64,000 nucleotides of DNA from Seonamhaeicola aphaedonensis (GCF_003386195.1 NZ_QRDX01000007.1:180572-244571), one strand, 5' to 3'; shown: positions 1 to 9,500, counted from the stretch's first letter. Numbers and translations are program-made. The notes: generated by a model from the sequence alone, not told the origin.

Positions 1-1208
1 ATTCCTGTCCATCCAAAATTACGTCTTGCAAATCGAGCCCCTTCAACGGATAGTTCATTTCGCATTTTTGGGTATAGCAAAGGCATTGCCATCATGGCTC
101 CAAACTCTGTTGGTCTATGCGGATCTGCAAATAATGCTTGATTGCCAAAATCTATCAAATCATATAATCCGCCATGAACAGTAATTATACTAGGTGTACC
201 ACAAGCCATAGCCTCAATAGCTACCATTCCAAAAGGCTCATATCTTGATGGCATTGCAAAAATATTTGCAGAGCGGTAAACATTTGCTAAATCTTCATCT
301 GCTATATAACTTTTCCATTGTATTTTCTCCATAACACCTAACTCACTTGCCATTTTCTTTAGTTTTGCAACACCTTCATCGTCCCTATTAGAATTATCAC
401 TCCCTATGGCAGCAACCAATCTTGCTTCGGGACAAAGTTCAAAAACAATAGGCAATGCCTTTATTAAAAGGTCATAACCTTTGTTGTGAGCCATTCTCCC
501 TAATGTTAAAATGTCAGTGGGATGAATATCATACTTTACACGAATCTTATCGTTTTCTTTAGAAGGCACTGGAAAAAAACGGTTTTCATCTATTCCCGGT
601 GGAATCATAGTACAGTTTTTTGGCAAAACATCATATTGCTTGGTCAACAAATCTACCTGAGGAATAGTGGTAGCTATGACATGATTACACATTTGATATA
701 CAAAATATTCTTTTCTAATACGTTCTTTAAAGCGATATTTTTTTTCCATATCCTTTTCGTCCATATCACTACCCATAGTATGTTGTTTCCACCAACCTAC
801 CGAATGCGGTGTATGTACATGGGAAATTCCTAGTTCTTCTGCAATTTTTTGTCCTGCCCAACCGGCATCCCAATAATGAGAATACACTACATCATATTTT
901 TTACCCGCTTTTTTAATAGCGGCTAGCGTGTTGGTTACAAATTTTTTAAGATGATCATGCATATCCTCTTTTCTGATAAACTTTTTACCCCCAAACGGAA
1001 TTCTCCAAACGCTGTAATTCTCATCGACATGATCATATTCTGGTTGGTCTTCAAATTGTCGTGTAACCAAATCAACTTTTTTACCAAGTCGGCTAAATCG
1101 TTCAGCAAGTTCCAAAACATATACAACCTGACCCCCTGTATCTGGTTTTCCTAGTTCTGGGTTTGCTGCTACGTAGCCATGTAAAGAGATCATTAATATA
1201 GATTTCAT
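1..1208 (-). CDS. Sucrose-phosphate-synthase-like glycosyltransferase (GT4), 3' end cut by window edge
   Basis: The reading frame runs from an ATG at 1208 on the minus strand to the window edge, about 402 residues, so only a short C-terminus is missing. Near the N-terminus is the motif PDTGGQVVYVLELA, typical of sucrose-phosphate synthases, and further on the retaining GT4 motif EPFGMVAIEAMACGTP (E-x7-E). The family transfers glucose from a nucleotide sugar to fructose-6-phosphate in the cytoplasm; mannosylfructose-phosphate synthase is a close relative and cannot be excluded. A phosphatase-glycosidase fusion lies 15 bases upstream on the same strand, so the two form one operon, with this gene second. 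The GT4 assignment is firm; the acceptor and donor sugars are inferred. Confidence 0.85.
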   Translation of the reverse strand, partial: MKSILMISLHGYVAANPELGKPDTGGQVVYVLELAERFSRLGKKVDLVTRQFEDQPEYDHVDENYSVWRIPFGGKKFIRKEDMHDHLKKFVTNTLAAIKKAGKKYDVVYSHYWDAGWAGQKIAEELGISHVHTPHSVGWWKQHTMGSDMDEKDMEKKYRFKERIRKEYFVYQMCNHVIATTIPQVDLLTKQYDVLPKNCTMIPPGIDENRFFPVPSKENDKIRVKYDIHPTDILTLGRMAHNKGYDLLIKALPIVFELCPEARLVAAIGSDNSNRDDEGVAKLKKMASELGVMEKIQWKSYIADEDLANVYRSANIFAMPSRYEPFGMVAIEAMACGTPSIITVHGGLYDLIDFGNQALFADPHRPTEFGAMMAMPLLYPKMRNELSVEGARFARRNFGWTG

Positions 1209-1223
1209 AAGTTTTTATTTAAG

Positions 1224-3314
1224 TTATTTATCAATTATTTTTAAGTCATGACAGGCCGAAATATACTGAGCCGCAGACCATGCCTGATAAGCTTTACCCA
1301 TAGGTTTTCCGGTCGTACCATGTGCCCATTCTGTAAACTCCCATTCATTATTTATTCCTTCTTGATTCATTAAGGCAAGCTTATATAATTCTGCTACAGC
1401 CATTTCTTTAAAACCTAGTTTATTTACGAATTTTACCCAAAAACCACCAACAAAAGGCCAAATACCTCCGTTGTGATAATGATTTGGTAAATTCAATAGA
1501 TTCACTGTGTAATAAGGTCTCCAATCTGGATCTCCAGGGCTCACTACAGGATACACATTGGCCACAGGAAATGGATCATTAACACCAACACCAAGCATAA
1601 ACCTGAATGTTTGACGCGCTTTATCTGCATCTAATGCGCCGTGCAAAAAGGCTAAAACATTGCCCAAAACATCACACCTCCAACTAAAATCAAAAGGGGT
1701 TGTTTGAGCTATTAGATAAGAGGTGTCACCTAAGGTAAATTGCTTTTCAGCAAAAGATACAGTCTGGAATAATTGCTGTTGGGTTGTTGGCCAAAAGTTT
1801 TGCAGTATTTCCTTCTTCACTACTTGTGACCATCTAATATATTCTCCAGCCTCCTCATACTCTCCTAACATTTCTAACATTCTTCCAAAGCAAACATTAG
1901 CCCTGTACCAAAGAATTTCATCGTAAAGAATATTATAACTTCTACCAAACAAGTCTGTCCAGTCACCTGCCTCTGGAATTTCAAGTAATGCATCATTATT
2001 ACTATCATGAGCTCCTAGCCATCGCATAGTCTCTTTAATATCTTTGATATAGGTCCTTAAAAACTTAATATCTTTTGTAACATTAACATATTCATAGAAT
2101 GCAATAACTACCCATATACCACTATCTATTGAACAAATCCCTCCTACACCAGAATAATCTGGAACGTTATCTTTTATCCTTACATTAGATGGTATTTGTC
2201 CGTTTCTAGAAATATGTTCAAATAAAGTTTCCAATGTTTTACGTTGACATTGGTGTATTTCTTTATCATGCACTAAAGGCAAAGAACCAATAACGGTTAT
2301 GGCTCCATCCCTAGCCCAGACACTATAATAGTTTTCATCGGTACCATTAGCTTCATTATCTTTTATTGAACAAGCAGAAAAACCTAAGGGTGTAATATTT
2401 TTTTTTAGCGCCTCAATAGCTTTTGAGTACCCTTCTTTTATGAGGTTGATTTTCTCATCCTCATTTTGACTATCTAAGGCTAAATGCTCAAGCTCTTGTT
2501 TAACAAAAAAATCTTCGCTTTCATCAACATCAGTATCATTTAGAGCCTCTTCTGGTAATATGGAGTAATAAACTAATCCTTCAATGACTCCATCACCAAA
2601 GGCTTTCTCAGAATGGTATACTTGTTTATGCTTGGTATGTTTATAAAGTTCTTCATGGGCATTAGAAACTACAATGCCCTTTATGTCTTTAAAATTGAAC
2701 ATAGCAGAGTCATTACCGCTATCTCCTGCTACCAAAGTTTCTTGTGTATTAATATTCAACTGTTTTATTAACCACTGTAAAGCATTACCCTTGTTAGCAT
2801 ATTTTGGAAGTATATCTAAAAACTTTTCTCCAGAGTACACTACACTAACATCCATGTTGGCATTACTAAAGTCTTCCTCAATTCTCATAATATGATCCGG
2901 GCTGGCATTATGAAAAAAATAACTTCGTTTATAGGCATGCTGAAATTTTGTGGGCTGCTCACTAATGGGATGACTCATCTTATTAATAATATCTTCAACA
3001 GTATTTAGATCCCATCCATCATCAAGTACATGGTTAAATTCTTTTACAACTTTTTTTTCGTTGTAATTATAAATATGTGTACCAACGCCAGATATGATAT
3101 AATCAGGTTGAGGAATAATGTCTCTTTTTATTAAATCTAGAACATCATCAATAAGCCGTCCTGTGTTATAAGCCAGTAAAACGTCTTTGGGCTTAAAAGT
3201 TTCCCAAATGCTTTTAAAGTTGCTTTTATAAGTATGAAATTCTATTAATGTATTATCAATATCGAATGATAATAATCTAATATTTTCTGAAAAATCAACA
3301 TAGGTTTTACTCAT
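1224..3314 (-). CDS. HAD sugar phosphatase (sucrose-phosphatase-like) fused to an (alpha/alpha)6 glycosidase domain
   Basis: This 696-residue protein has two parts. Residues about 12-265 form a HAD-IIB phosphatase: DIDNT near residue 18 holds the nucleophile Asp, and GDSGND near residue 197 is motif IV, as in sucrose-6-phosphate phosphatase. Residues about 285-690 resemble an (alpha/alpha)6-toroid glycosidase of the amylo-1,6-glucosidase or GH100 neutral invertase type, with VWARDGA, SIDSGIW, EAGDWTD and HNGGIWPF motifs. No signal peptide is seen, so it acts in the cytoplasm. With the downstream GT4 synthase it would make a free disaccharide and possibly also split it. The two-domain structure is clear; whether the glycosidase is an invertase or a debranching-type enzyme is open. 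Confidence 0.8.
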   Translation of the reverse strand: MSKTYVDFSENIRLLSFDIDNTLIEFHTYKSNFKSIWETFKPKDVLLAYNTGRLIDDVLDLIKRDIIPQPDYIISGVGTHIYNYNEKKVVKEFNHVLDDGWDLNTVEDIINKMSHPISEQPTKFQHAYKRSYFFHNASPDHIMRIEEDFSNANMDVSVVYSGEKFLDILPKYANKGNALQWLIKQLNINTQETLVAGDSGNDSAMFNFKDIKGIVVSNAHEELYKHTKHKQVYHSEKAFGDGVIEGLVYYSILPEEALNDTDVDESEDFFVKQELEHLALDSQNEDEKINLIKEGYSKAIEALKKNITPLGFSACSIKDNEANGTDENYYSVWARDGAITVIGSLPLVHDKEIHQCQRKTLETLFEHISRNGQIPSNVRIKDNVPDYSGVGGICSIDSGIWVVIAFYEYVNVTKDIKFLRTYIKDIKETMRWLGAHDSNNDALLEIPEAGDWTDLFGRSYNILYDEILWYRANVCFGRMLEMLGEYEEAGEYIRWSQVVKKEILQNFWPTTQQQLFQTVSFAEKQFTLGDTSYLIAQTTPFDFSWRCDVLGNVLAFLHGALDADKARQTFRFMLGVGVNDPFPVANVYPVVSPGDPDWRPYYTVNLLNLPNHYHNGGIWPFVGGFWVKFVNKLGFKEMAVAELYKLALMNQEGINNEWEFTEWAHGTTGKPMGKAYQAWSAAQYISACHDLKIIDK

Positions 3315-3510
3315 ATAAAATTTTTAAAAATTTGCTATTTTTTATCAATTTTGGATAAAATAAGGCTTTAATGAGTTAAAAACAAGTCAAAACAGTCCAA
3401 TTTTAAGTATTTTTGAAAAGTGATAAATAAAGTGCATCCCAATACGAAATCTTAAACTTTCGTATTGCTATTTTAGAGATTTTACAATATCAAAATCATC
3501 AAAATCGGAT

Positions 3511-3552
3511 AAAAAAAGAGCCAATTTGAAATACAAATTGGCTCTTTTTTTT
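3511..3552 (-). terminator. Bidirectional intrinsic terminator after the AAA ATPase gene
   Basis: A perfect 12-base stem (3517-3528 with 3534-3545) and 5-base loop is flanked by A-runs on the left and T-runs on the right, so it can terminate in both directions. Only the minus-strand ATPase gene, ending at 3567, needs it. Confidence 0.85.
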
Positions 3553-3566
3553 AAGAATTAACAATT

Positions 3567-5033
3567 TTAGATTCCGCTAATAAAACTGCCATAAGGGTCG
3601 TTAAATTGTAAACCTTCAGAAAACCTATGCTTGCTTAACAACTTATATTCTACTAATGCCCAAAGGACAAATTCCTTCATAAAGAAAGTATCTTCAGATT
3701 TTAGGTTTGGCTGATATTTACCTAACAAATCATCTAACGGTGTAATATCTTTTAAGAGACTTTGATATTCTTTATCTCTTAAATCATCCAATAATTCAAA
3801 GCCATCTTTTTGATTAAAAAACCATGAGACAATATCATCATATGGGGTATTATCATCTTGTCTTTGTAACTTTTCAATCTTTGGAAAATATTCAATAAAC
3901 AAATTCTTTATAGCTTCTCCTATTAATGTCATTGCTACAAAAGCAGCTCCTTCTTGTTCTCCTTCATAAACCAATTCTACTTTTCCTGTAATAGAGGGAA
4001 TAACCCCTACAAAATCACTTAATCGTAAAATGGTCCTATCATCCCCGCTTATTAACATCCTTCTTTCGGCAGTACTTAATAGATTTTCATATGCGGTAAT
4101 ACTTAAACGCGCGCTGACACCAGATTTCACATCAATATATTCACTAGTTCTTGCTTCAAAAACAATTTGTTCTAGCAAGTCCTTAGCCAATTCAGGAACG
4201 TAAACATCATTTTTTTGGTTATCTACTAAATTTGATTCTTGCTGAGTAATTTGTCGAGCAGTCTTTATATCTTGAGGATAATGCGTTAGTATTTGGGAAC
4301 CAATCCTATCTTTTAGAGGCGTAACGATGCTACCTCTGTTGGTGTAATCCTCTGGATTAGCTGTAAATACAAACTGCATATCTAAAGGCAACCTCAACTT
4401 AAACCCTCTTATTTGTATATCGCCTTCTTGTAATATATTAAATAATGCTACCTGAATTCTGGCCTGTAAATCTGGTAGTTCATTGATAACAAAAATACAT
4501 CTATTCGCTCTGGGAATCATACCATAATGAATCACACGGTCATCTGCATAACTCAGTTTTAAATTAGCTGCTTTTATAGGGTCAACATCCCCAATAATAT
4601 CGGCAACAGTTACATCTGGCGTTGCTAATTTTTCAGCAAAACGATCTTTTCTGTGAATCCAAGAAATAGGCGTATCATCACCTTTTTCCTTAATCATTTC
4701 CGTGGCATATCTGGAGATAGGATTAAAAGGATCATCATTAATTTCAGAACCTTGAACTATTGGAATGTATTCATCTAATAAATTTAACATCAATCTTGCT
4801 AAACGTGTTTTGGCTTGCCCCCTCAAACCAAGCAGGTTAATGTTATGCCTAGAAAGAATGGCTCTTTCCAAATCTGGTATCACAGAATTCTCGTAACCAT
4901 GAACACCAGAAAAAGTAGTTTCGTTGTTTTTAATTTTTAAAACTAGGTTATCTCGTAATTCATCTTTTATAGATTTGGACTGATAGCCTGCTTTTTTTAA
5001 ATCTCCTAAAGTCTTAATATTTTCTATTTTCAT
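3567..5033 (-). CDS. ChlI/MoxR-like AAA+ ATPase
   Basis: The protein has about 488 residues. Walker A reads GLRGQAKT near residue 70. The Walker B region reads IFVINELPDL, with Asn where most AAA+ proteins have Asp; I recall NELPDL as usual in this magnesium-chelatase-like branch. Sensor-region text TANPEDYTNRG follows. I chose the ATG at 5033 rather than the longer frame starting at 5078, because 5033 begins one base after the stop of the upstream vWA gene (TAATATG), a typical coupled arrangement. Family members are thought to remodel proteins or insert metal together with a vWA partner, which is exactly the neighbour here. The substrate is unknown. Confidence 0.85.
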   Translation of the reverse strand: MKIENIKTLGDLKKAGYQSKSIKDELRDNLVLKIKNNETTFSGVHGYENSVIPDLERAILSRHNINLLGLRGQAKTRLARLMLNLLDEYIPIVQGSEINDDPFNPISRYATEMIKEKGDDTPISWIHRKDRFAEKLATPDVTVADIIGDVDPIKAANLKLSYADDRVIHYGMIPRANRCIFVINELPDLQARIQVALFNILQEGDIQIRGFKLRLPLDMQFVFTANPEDYTNRGSIVTPLKDRIGSQILTHYPQDIKTARQITQQESNLVDNQKNDVYVPELAKDLLEQIVFEARTSEYIDVKSGVSARLSITAYENLLSTAERRMLISGDDRTILRLSDFVGVIPSITGKVELVYEGEQEGAAFVAMTLIGEAIKNLFIEYFPKIEKLQRQDDNTPYDDIVSWFFNQKDGFELLDDLRDKEYQSLLKDITPLDDLLGKYQPNLKSEDTFFMKEFVLWALVEYKLLSKHRFSEGLQFNDPYGSFISGI

Positions 5034-5034
5034 A

Positions 5035-6162
5035 TTAGCCTCGTATTCTTTTTTTTCTATTAGTTTCGTAATCTTCAAAAATCATCTCACCTAAGCCTTT
5101 AATACCCGTATAAAAAGCTTTTCCTTGATTGGCATATGTAAACTCTCTAACAAACTGCATGAGATATTCGTCTTTTGCAATCATAAAAGTTGTGATTGGA
5201 ATATGCAGTTTTCTTGCCTGTTGTGCCATCATGTAACATTGATTAACAATATCTGTATCTAACCCAAAACTATTTTTATAATATTCTCCGTTTGGCAACC
5301 GCAAACAACTTGGTTTACCATCCGTAATTATAAAAACTTGTTTATTGGTATTTCGCTTTCTTCTTAAAATATCCATTGCTAGTTGTAAACCAGCTACCGT
5401 ATTGGTATGGTATGGACCAACTTTTAAATACGGTAAGTCTTTTATTTCAATACGCCAAGCATCATTTCCAAATACTAATATATCTAGTGTGTCTTTTGGG
5501 TATCTTGTTGTGATAAGTTCTGCCAAGGCCATAGCTACTTTTTTGGCTGGGGTAATACGGTCTTCACCATATAAAATCATACTGTGACTGATATCTATCA
5601 TGAGAACCGTACTCATTTGAGATTTATGAAGTGTTTCTTCAACTACTAAATCATCTTCAGACAGCGTAAAATCAGAAATACCATTATTAATTTGAGCATT
5701 TTTCAAACTCTCAGTCATAGATACCTTATCAAGGGCATCTCCAAATTGATATCCTCTAAAATCTCCAGTATGTTCATCTCCTAGTCCTTGAGCTTTGCTT
5801 CTGTGATTTCCTTTGCCACTTTTCTTTATCTTACCAAAAATTTGATCTAAAGCCTGCTGTCTTATGGCTCTTTCGGTTTTGGCGGTTATAGCAAGAGAGG
5901 GTTCTCCGTTGGGATCAATTTCTTCTTTTAAATAACCTTTCTTTTTTAGGTCTTCAATAAAATCATCAATGGTATAATCTGGAGTTGTAAGTTTGTACTC
6001 CTTATCCAATTCACGTAACCAATCTATGGCTTCATCAAAATCTCCAGAGGTATGCGTAATTAACTCCTTGAATATTTCAAAGAGTTTCTCGAAGGGCGAT
6101 TGGTAAGATGCTTCATATTTCTTAAATAAAAAGCCTTTCCGTAAATTTTTATAAGTATTCAT
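5035..6162 (-). CDS. von Willebrand factor A domain protein (ChlD-like partner of the AAA ATPase)
   Basis: This is a 375-residue soluble protein. The C-terminal half, about residues 185-365, is a vWA domain with the metal-binding MIDAS motif IDISHSM (D-x-S-x-S) and a later ITDGKPS. The N-terminal half is charged and without clear motif. No signal peptide or membrane segment is seen. It is the first gene of a two-gene unit with the ChlI/MoxR-like ATPase that starts one base after its stop codon. AAA/vWA pairs commonly act together as a chelatase-like or chaperone complex; the role of this pair is not known. The frame and family are secure. Confidence 0.85.
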   Translation of the reverse strand: MNTYKNLRKGFLFKKYEASYQSPFEKLFEIFKELITHTSGDFDEAIDWLRELDKEYKLTTPDYTIDDFIEDLKKKGYLKEEIDPNGEPSLAITAKTERAIRQQALDQIFGKIKKSGKGNHRSKAQGLGDEHTGDFRGYQFGDALDKVSMTESLKNAQINNGISDFTLSEDDLVVEETLHKSQMSTVLMIDISHSMILYGEDRITPAKKVAMALAELITTRYPKDTLDILVFGNDAWRIEIKDLPYLKVGPYHTNTVAGLQLAMDILRRKRNTNKQVFIITDGKPSCLRLPNGEYYKNSFGLDTDIVNQCYMMAQQARKLHIPITTFMIAKDEYLMQFVREFTYANQGKAFYTGIKGLGEMIFEDYETNRKKRIRG

Positions 6163-6249
6163 AGCAACATAAAAATACTATATTTTCATGTAACATATTA
6201 TTATACTTATTGGATTTATCTATAATTTAACAGGAATATCTAATAGGAA

Positions 6250-6927
6250 TTACTCCACTCGCTTGAGGTCTTCGATGTTTTCAATTTTAATGCGTTTCCC
6301 AATAGTAGATATCAACCCCTCTTTTTTAAATTGAGATAATACTCTAATTGCAGATTCTGTAGCGGTACCCACTATATTAGCAAAATCTTCTCTAGATAGC
6401 AAAACGCTTAAAGTACCATCAGGATTTACACCAAAACTCTCGTGGATATAAATTATTGTTTCAGCTAAACGTTGTCTTACAGATTTTTGTGCCATATTTA
6501 CTATAACATCATCAGCCTCCTTGAGATCATTAGCCATATCTTTAAGTACGTTAAACGTAAAATCTGGGTTTTTTTGTAAATCTGCTAAAATTTCACTCTT
6601 GGGAATAAAACAGACTTCCATATCGTTCAAGGCAGTAGCTTGTAGATTAGATCGCTCCTCACTGACAATGGAGCGCTGACCTAACAAATCGCCTTTCACA
6701 ACCATTTTTACAATTTGATCTTTTCCGTTTGCACTTAACTTAGTTAGTTTGCAAATACCATCCTTAACGCAATATACGCCATTTAATACCTCACCTTCTT
6801 CAAAAATAACCTCACCTTTTTTTATAGTCTTTGATGTTTTACAAGAAGAAATTCTTATCAACTCATCTTTCGTCAATGCTTTTAAGGAATTAAATTGTTT
6901 TATGATACATTGTTCACATTTACTCAT
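6250..6927 (-). CDS. Crp/Fnr-family transcriptional regulator, FNR-like
   Basis: It has 225 residues from the ATG at 6927; the longer frame from 7047 would run through the operator and has no support. A cyclic-nucleotide-type beta barrel (about 25-130) precedes a Crp-type helix-turn-helix (about 150-215). The N-terminus reads MSKCEQC with another Cys at 29, so Cys4, Cys7 and Cys29 could hold an oxygen-sensitive iron-sulphur cluster as in FNR. In the recognition helix ATESAIR the Glu and Arg of FNR's E-x-x-S-R are kept and the Ser is Ile. It faces the CcoI gene and has a matching palindrome in front of its own start. Oxygen sensing is inferred from the cysteines and the targets. Confidence 0.88.
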   Translation of the reverse strand: MSKCEQCIIKQFNSLKALTKDELIRISSCKTSKTIKKGEVIFEEGEVLNGVYCVKDGICKLTKLSANGKDQIVKMVVKGDLLGQRSIVSEERSNLQATALNDMEVCFIPKSEILADLQKNPDFTFNVLKDMANDLKEADDVIVNMAQKSVRQRLAETIIYIHESFGVNPDGTLSVLLSREDFANIVGTATESAIRVLSQFKKEGLISTIGKRIKIENIEDLKRVE

Positions 6928-6964
6928 ACCTTTAATTTTCTTGTCGTGTAAAAGTAAATAATTC

Positions 6965-6978
6965 ATGATAAATATCAT
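6965..6978. promoter_or_regulatory. FNR-like palindromic operator upstream of the regulator gene
   Basis: ATGATAAATATCAT is a perfect ATGAT-N4-ATCAT palindrome, one base in each half-site away from the E. coli FNR consensus TTGAT-N4-ATCAA. It lies 37 bases before the regulator start. A possible minus-strand -7 box, TACTTTTA (6949-6956), sits only 22.5 bases from its centre, which would suit autorepression rather than activation. Confidence 0.65.
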
Positions 6979-7124
6979 ATTTAATTTTTTACTAACTTTT
7001 GACCTTTGCAACGGGTAAAAATGAGCAAATATTTTGAAATGAGTCATCTACAAACTTTGATTCCTTTACTGCATTTTGTTAACGAATTGCATCTGTCAGA
7101 TTATAAACAAATAAAAATTATCAG

Positions 7125-9500
7125 ATGAAACATAAAACATGTTTCCACTGTGGATTGGATGCAACATCTGCAAACGTAACTTTTGACAACAAACCGTTTT
7201 GCTGTATTGGTTGTAAAACAGTTTACGAAATTTTCACTGTAAACGATTTGACTTGCTATTACGATTTGCAAGAGGCTCCTGGTGCCACACCTAAGGAAGT
7301 TGCTGGTAAATATAATTTCTTAGAAAATTCAAAAATTGTTGAACAGCTTTTAGAGTTTAACAGTGACGACACACAAATTGTAAATCTTTACATTCCGTAT
7401 ATTCATTGTAGTTCCTGTATCTGGATATTAGAAAACTTAAACAAATTACACCCAGCGGTAAGTGCTTCCATTGTAAACTTTGGAAAAAAAACTGTTAGAG
7501 TTACATACAGTGCTCAAAAAATTAGTCTAAAAGAACTGGTTATACTTTTAAGCAGTATTGGTTATGAACCCTATATTAGTTTAGAAGACTATAGTGTTGG
7601 CAAAAAGAAAGCAGACCGGTCTCTTATTTACAAACTTGGGGTTGCGGGTTTTGCTTTTGGAAACGTCATGTTTTTATCATTTCCTGAATACTTTGAGGTT
7701 GGTGAGTTTTGGTTAGAAAAATACAAGCATCTGTTTAGATGGCTCATGTTTGCTTACAGCTTACCAGTGGTTTTTTACTCGGCGCAAGATTATTTTATTT
7801 CTGCATATAAAGGAGTTCGTTCCAAAATTTTAAATATTGATGTTCCTATTGCTTTAGGAGCTGCAGTTTTATTTGTTAGAAGTAGTATTGAAATTATATT
7901 AGATACTGGATCAGGCTTTTTTGATAGTTTAACCGGACTCATTTTCTTCTTATTGGTTGGTAAATTTTTCCAGCAAAAAACCTATTCGTTTTTATCCTTT
8001 GAACGTGATTATAAATCATATTTCCCAATTGGAATTACAAAAATAACAGATGAAGGCAAGGAGGAATCCATTCAAGTTTATGATATTAAAAAAGGAGATA
8101 GACTACTCATTAGAAGCGAAGAACTTATTCCTGTTGATTGTGTTTTAATTAAAGGAAAAGCTCGTCTAGATTATAGTTTTGTTACTGGAGAATCAAAAAC
8201 AGTATCAAAGATATCTGGTGATAAGTTATTTGCTGGCGGTAAACAAGTAGGCGGTAATATTGAAGTAGATGTGCTAAAATCTATTGAACAAAGTTACCTT
8301 ACTCAACTTTGGAGTAATGATGTCTTTAAAAAGGACAAAGAATCGTCATTCACAACACTTACCAATCGTATCAGTAAAAATTTCACCATCACCATTTTAG
8401 CAATTGCTTTGATAGCCACAGGTTATTGGCTTTTAAATGATTCGTCTAAAGCTATCAATGTATTTACAGCTGTATTGATTATTGCATGCCCTTGTGCCAT
8501 TGCATTATCGGCTCCTTTTACTTTTGGAAATATTTTACGTATTTTGGGGAAGAGGAAATTCTATTTAAAAAATGCTAACGTCATAGAACAACTAGCTAAA
8601 ATAAATACCATAATTTTTGACAAAACAGGAACCATAACTTCTAACAAAGATACTTCAATAAGTTATGAAGGAGAAGTTCTTTCTTCTTCTGAAGAAACTT
8701 TGTTAAAGAGTACTTTGAGAGGTTCTAATCACCCATTAAGCAGATCTTTATATGAGCTTTTAAGCGAAAATGACATTTTAACTTTAGACAAGTATCAAGA
8801 ATATATTGGTATAGGTATTGAAGCCCAGTACAACAATGATTATATAAAGGTAGGATCAGCTCCTTTTGTTAAGCATGAACTAGAAAAAGACACTTTAAAC
8901 ACAACGGTACACATTAGTACTAATAATAAATATAAAGGTAAATTTACCTTTTACAATGCCTACCGAAAAGGATTATCACAGTTATTCAACATACTTAAAA
9001 AAGATTATGATTTAGTCATTTTATCTGGTGATAATGAAGGTGAAAAAGAAAACTTAACAAAGTTACTACCTCCTAAAACAAAACTATTATTCAACCAAAA
9101 ACCAGAGGATAAACTGGAGTATATAGAATATCATCAAAGCGAAGGTGCCAATGTTCTCATGGTAGGTGATGGATTAAATGATGCGGGAGCTTTAGCTCAA
9201 AGTAATGTTGGTATAGCCATTTCGGAAAATGTAAATGTGTTCTCCCCTGCTTGTGACGCTATTCTTGATGCTTCCAAATTCAATGAATTAGCAAATTATT
9301 TAAAAATATCAAAGTCGGCTATAAAAATTATAAAATGGAGTTTTTTACTCTCTTTTATCTATAACATTATTGGGTTGTATTTTGCCATTACAGGACAATT
9401 AGCGCCTGTGATTGCTGCTATTTTAATGCCTTTAAGTTCAATAAGTATTGTTGTATTCACAACTATTTGCACCAACATTGTTGGTAGGAAATTAAAATAG
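7125..9500 (+). CDS. ccoI: CcoI/FixI-type copper-translocating P1B ATPase
   Basis: It has 791 residues. The N-terminus carries CFHC and CCIGC cysteine motifs, then a heavy-metal domain with HCSSC near residue 95. Membrane helices follow, with the ion-channel motif CPC (IACPCAI), the phosphorylation motif DKTGT and the hinge motif GDGLND. Such enzymes move copper across the inner membrane for assembly of the CuB centre of cbb3 oxidase. The gene diverges from the FNR-like regulator and is followed by ccoS and the oxidase genes, which supports CcoI over a general copper exporter. The 242-base gap to ccoS holds a separate regulated promoter, so ccoI may be transcribed separately. Confidence 0.92.
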   Translation: MKHKTCFHCGLDATSANVTFDNKPFCCIGCKTVYEIFTVNDLTCYYDLQEAPGATPKEVAGKYNFLENSKIVEQLLEFNSDDTQIVNLYIPYIHCSSCIWILENLNKLHPAVSASIVNFGKKTVRVTYSAQKISLKELVILLSSIGYEPYISLEDYSVGKKKADRSLIYKLGVAGFAFGNVMFLSFPEYFEVGEFWLEKYKHLFRWLMFAYSLPVVFYSAQDYFISAYKGVRSKILNIDVPIALGAAVLFVRSSIEIILDTGSGFFDSLTGLIFFLLVGKFFQQKTYSFLSFERDYKSYFPIGITKITDEGKEESIQVYDIKKGDRLLIRSEELIPVDCVLIKGKARLDYSFVTGESKTVSKISGDKLFAGGKQVGGNIEVDVLKSIEQSYLTQLWSNDVFKKDKESSFTTLTNRISKNFTITILAIALIATGYWLLNDSSKAINVFTAVLIIACPCAIALSAPFTFGNILRILGKRKFYLKNANVIEQLAKINTIIFDKTGTITSNKDTSISYEGEVLSSSEETLLKSTLRGSNHPLSRSLYELLSENDILTLDKYQEYIGIGIEAQYNNDYIKVGSAPFVKHELEKDTLNTTVHISTNNKYKGKFTFYNAYRKGLSQLFNILKKDYDLVILSGDNEGEKENLTKLLPPKTKLLFNQKPEDKLEYIEYHQSEGANVLMVGDGLNDAGALAQSNVGIAISENVNVFSPACDAILDASKFNELANYLKISKSAIKIIKWSFLLSFIYNIIGLYFAITGQLAPVIAAILMPLSSISIVVFTTICTNIVGRKLK

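Noticed and set aside
522..833. Plus-strand frame of 103 codons across the glycosyltransferase
   Set aside because: It is antisense to conserved GT4 motifs and has the Phe/Ile-rich composition of a shadow frame.
3567..6162. Magnesium or cobalt chelatase for tetrapyrrole synthesis
   Set aside because: The AAA/vWA pair has ChlI/ChlD-like folds, but no large chelatase subunit or cobalamin or chlorophyll gene is near.
6928..7047. Extended N-terminus of the FNR-like regulator
   Set aside because: It would cover the palindromic operator and the untranslated leader. The family N-terminus with the Cys pair starts at 6927.
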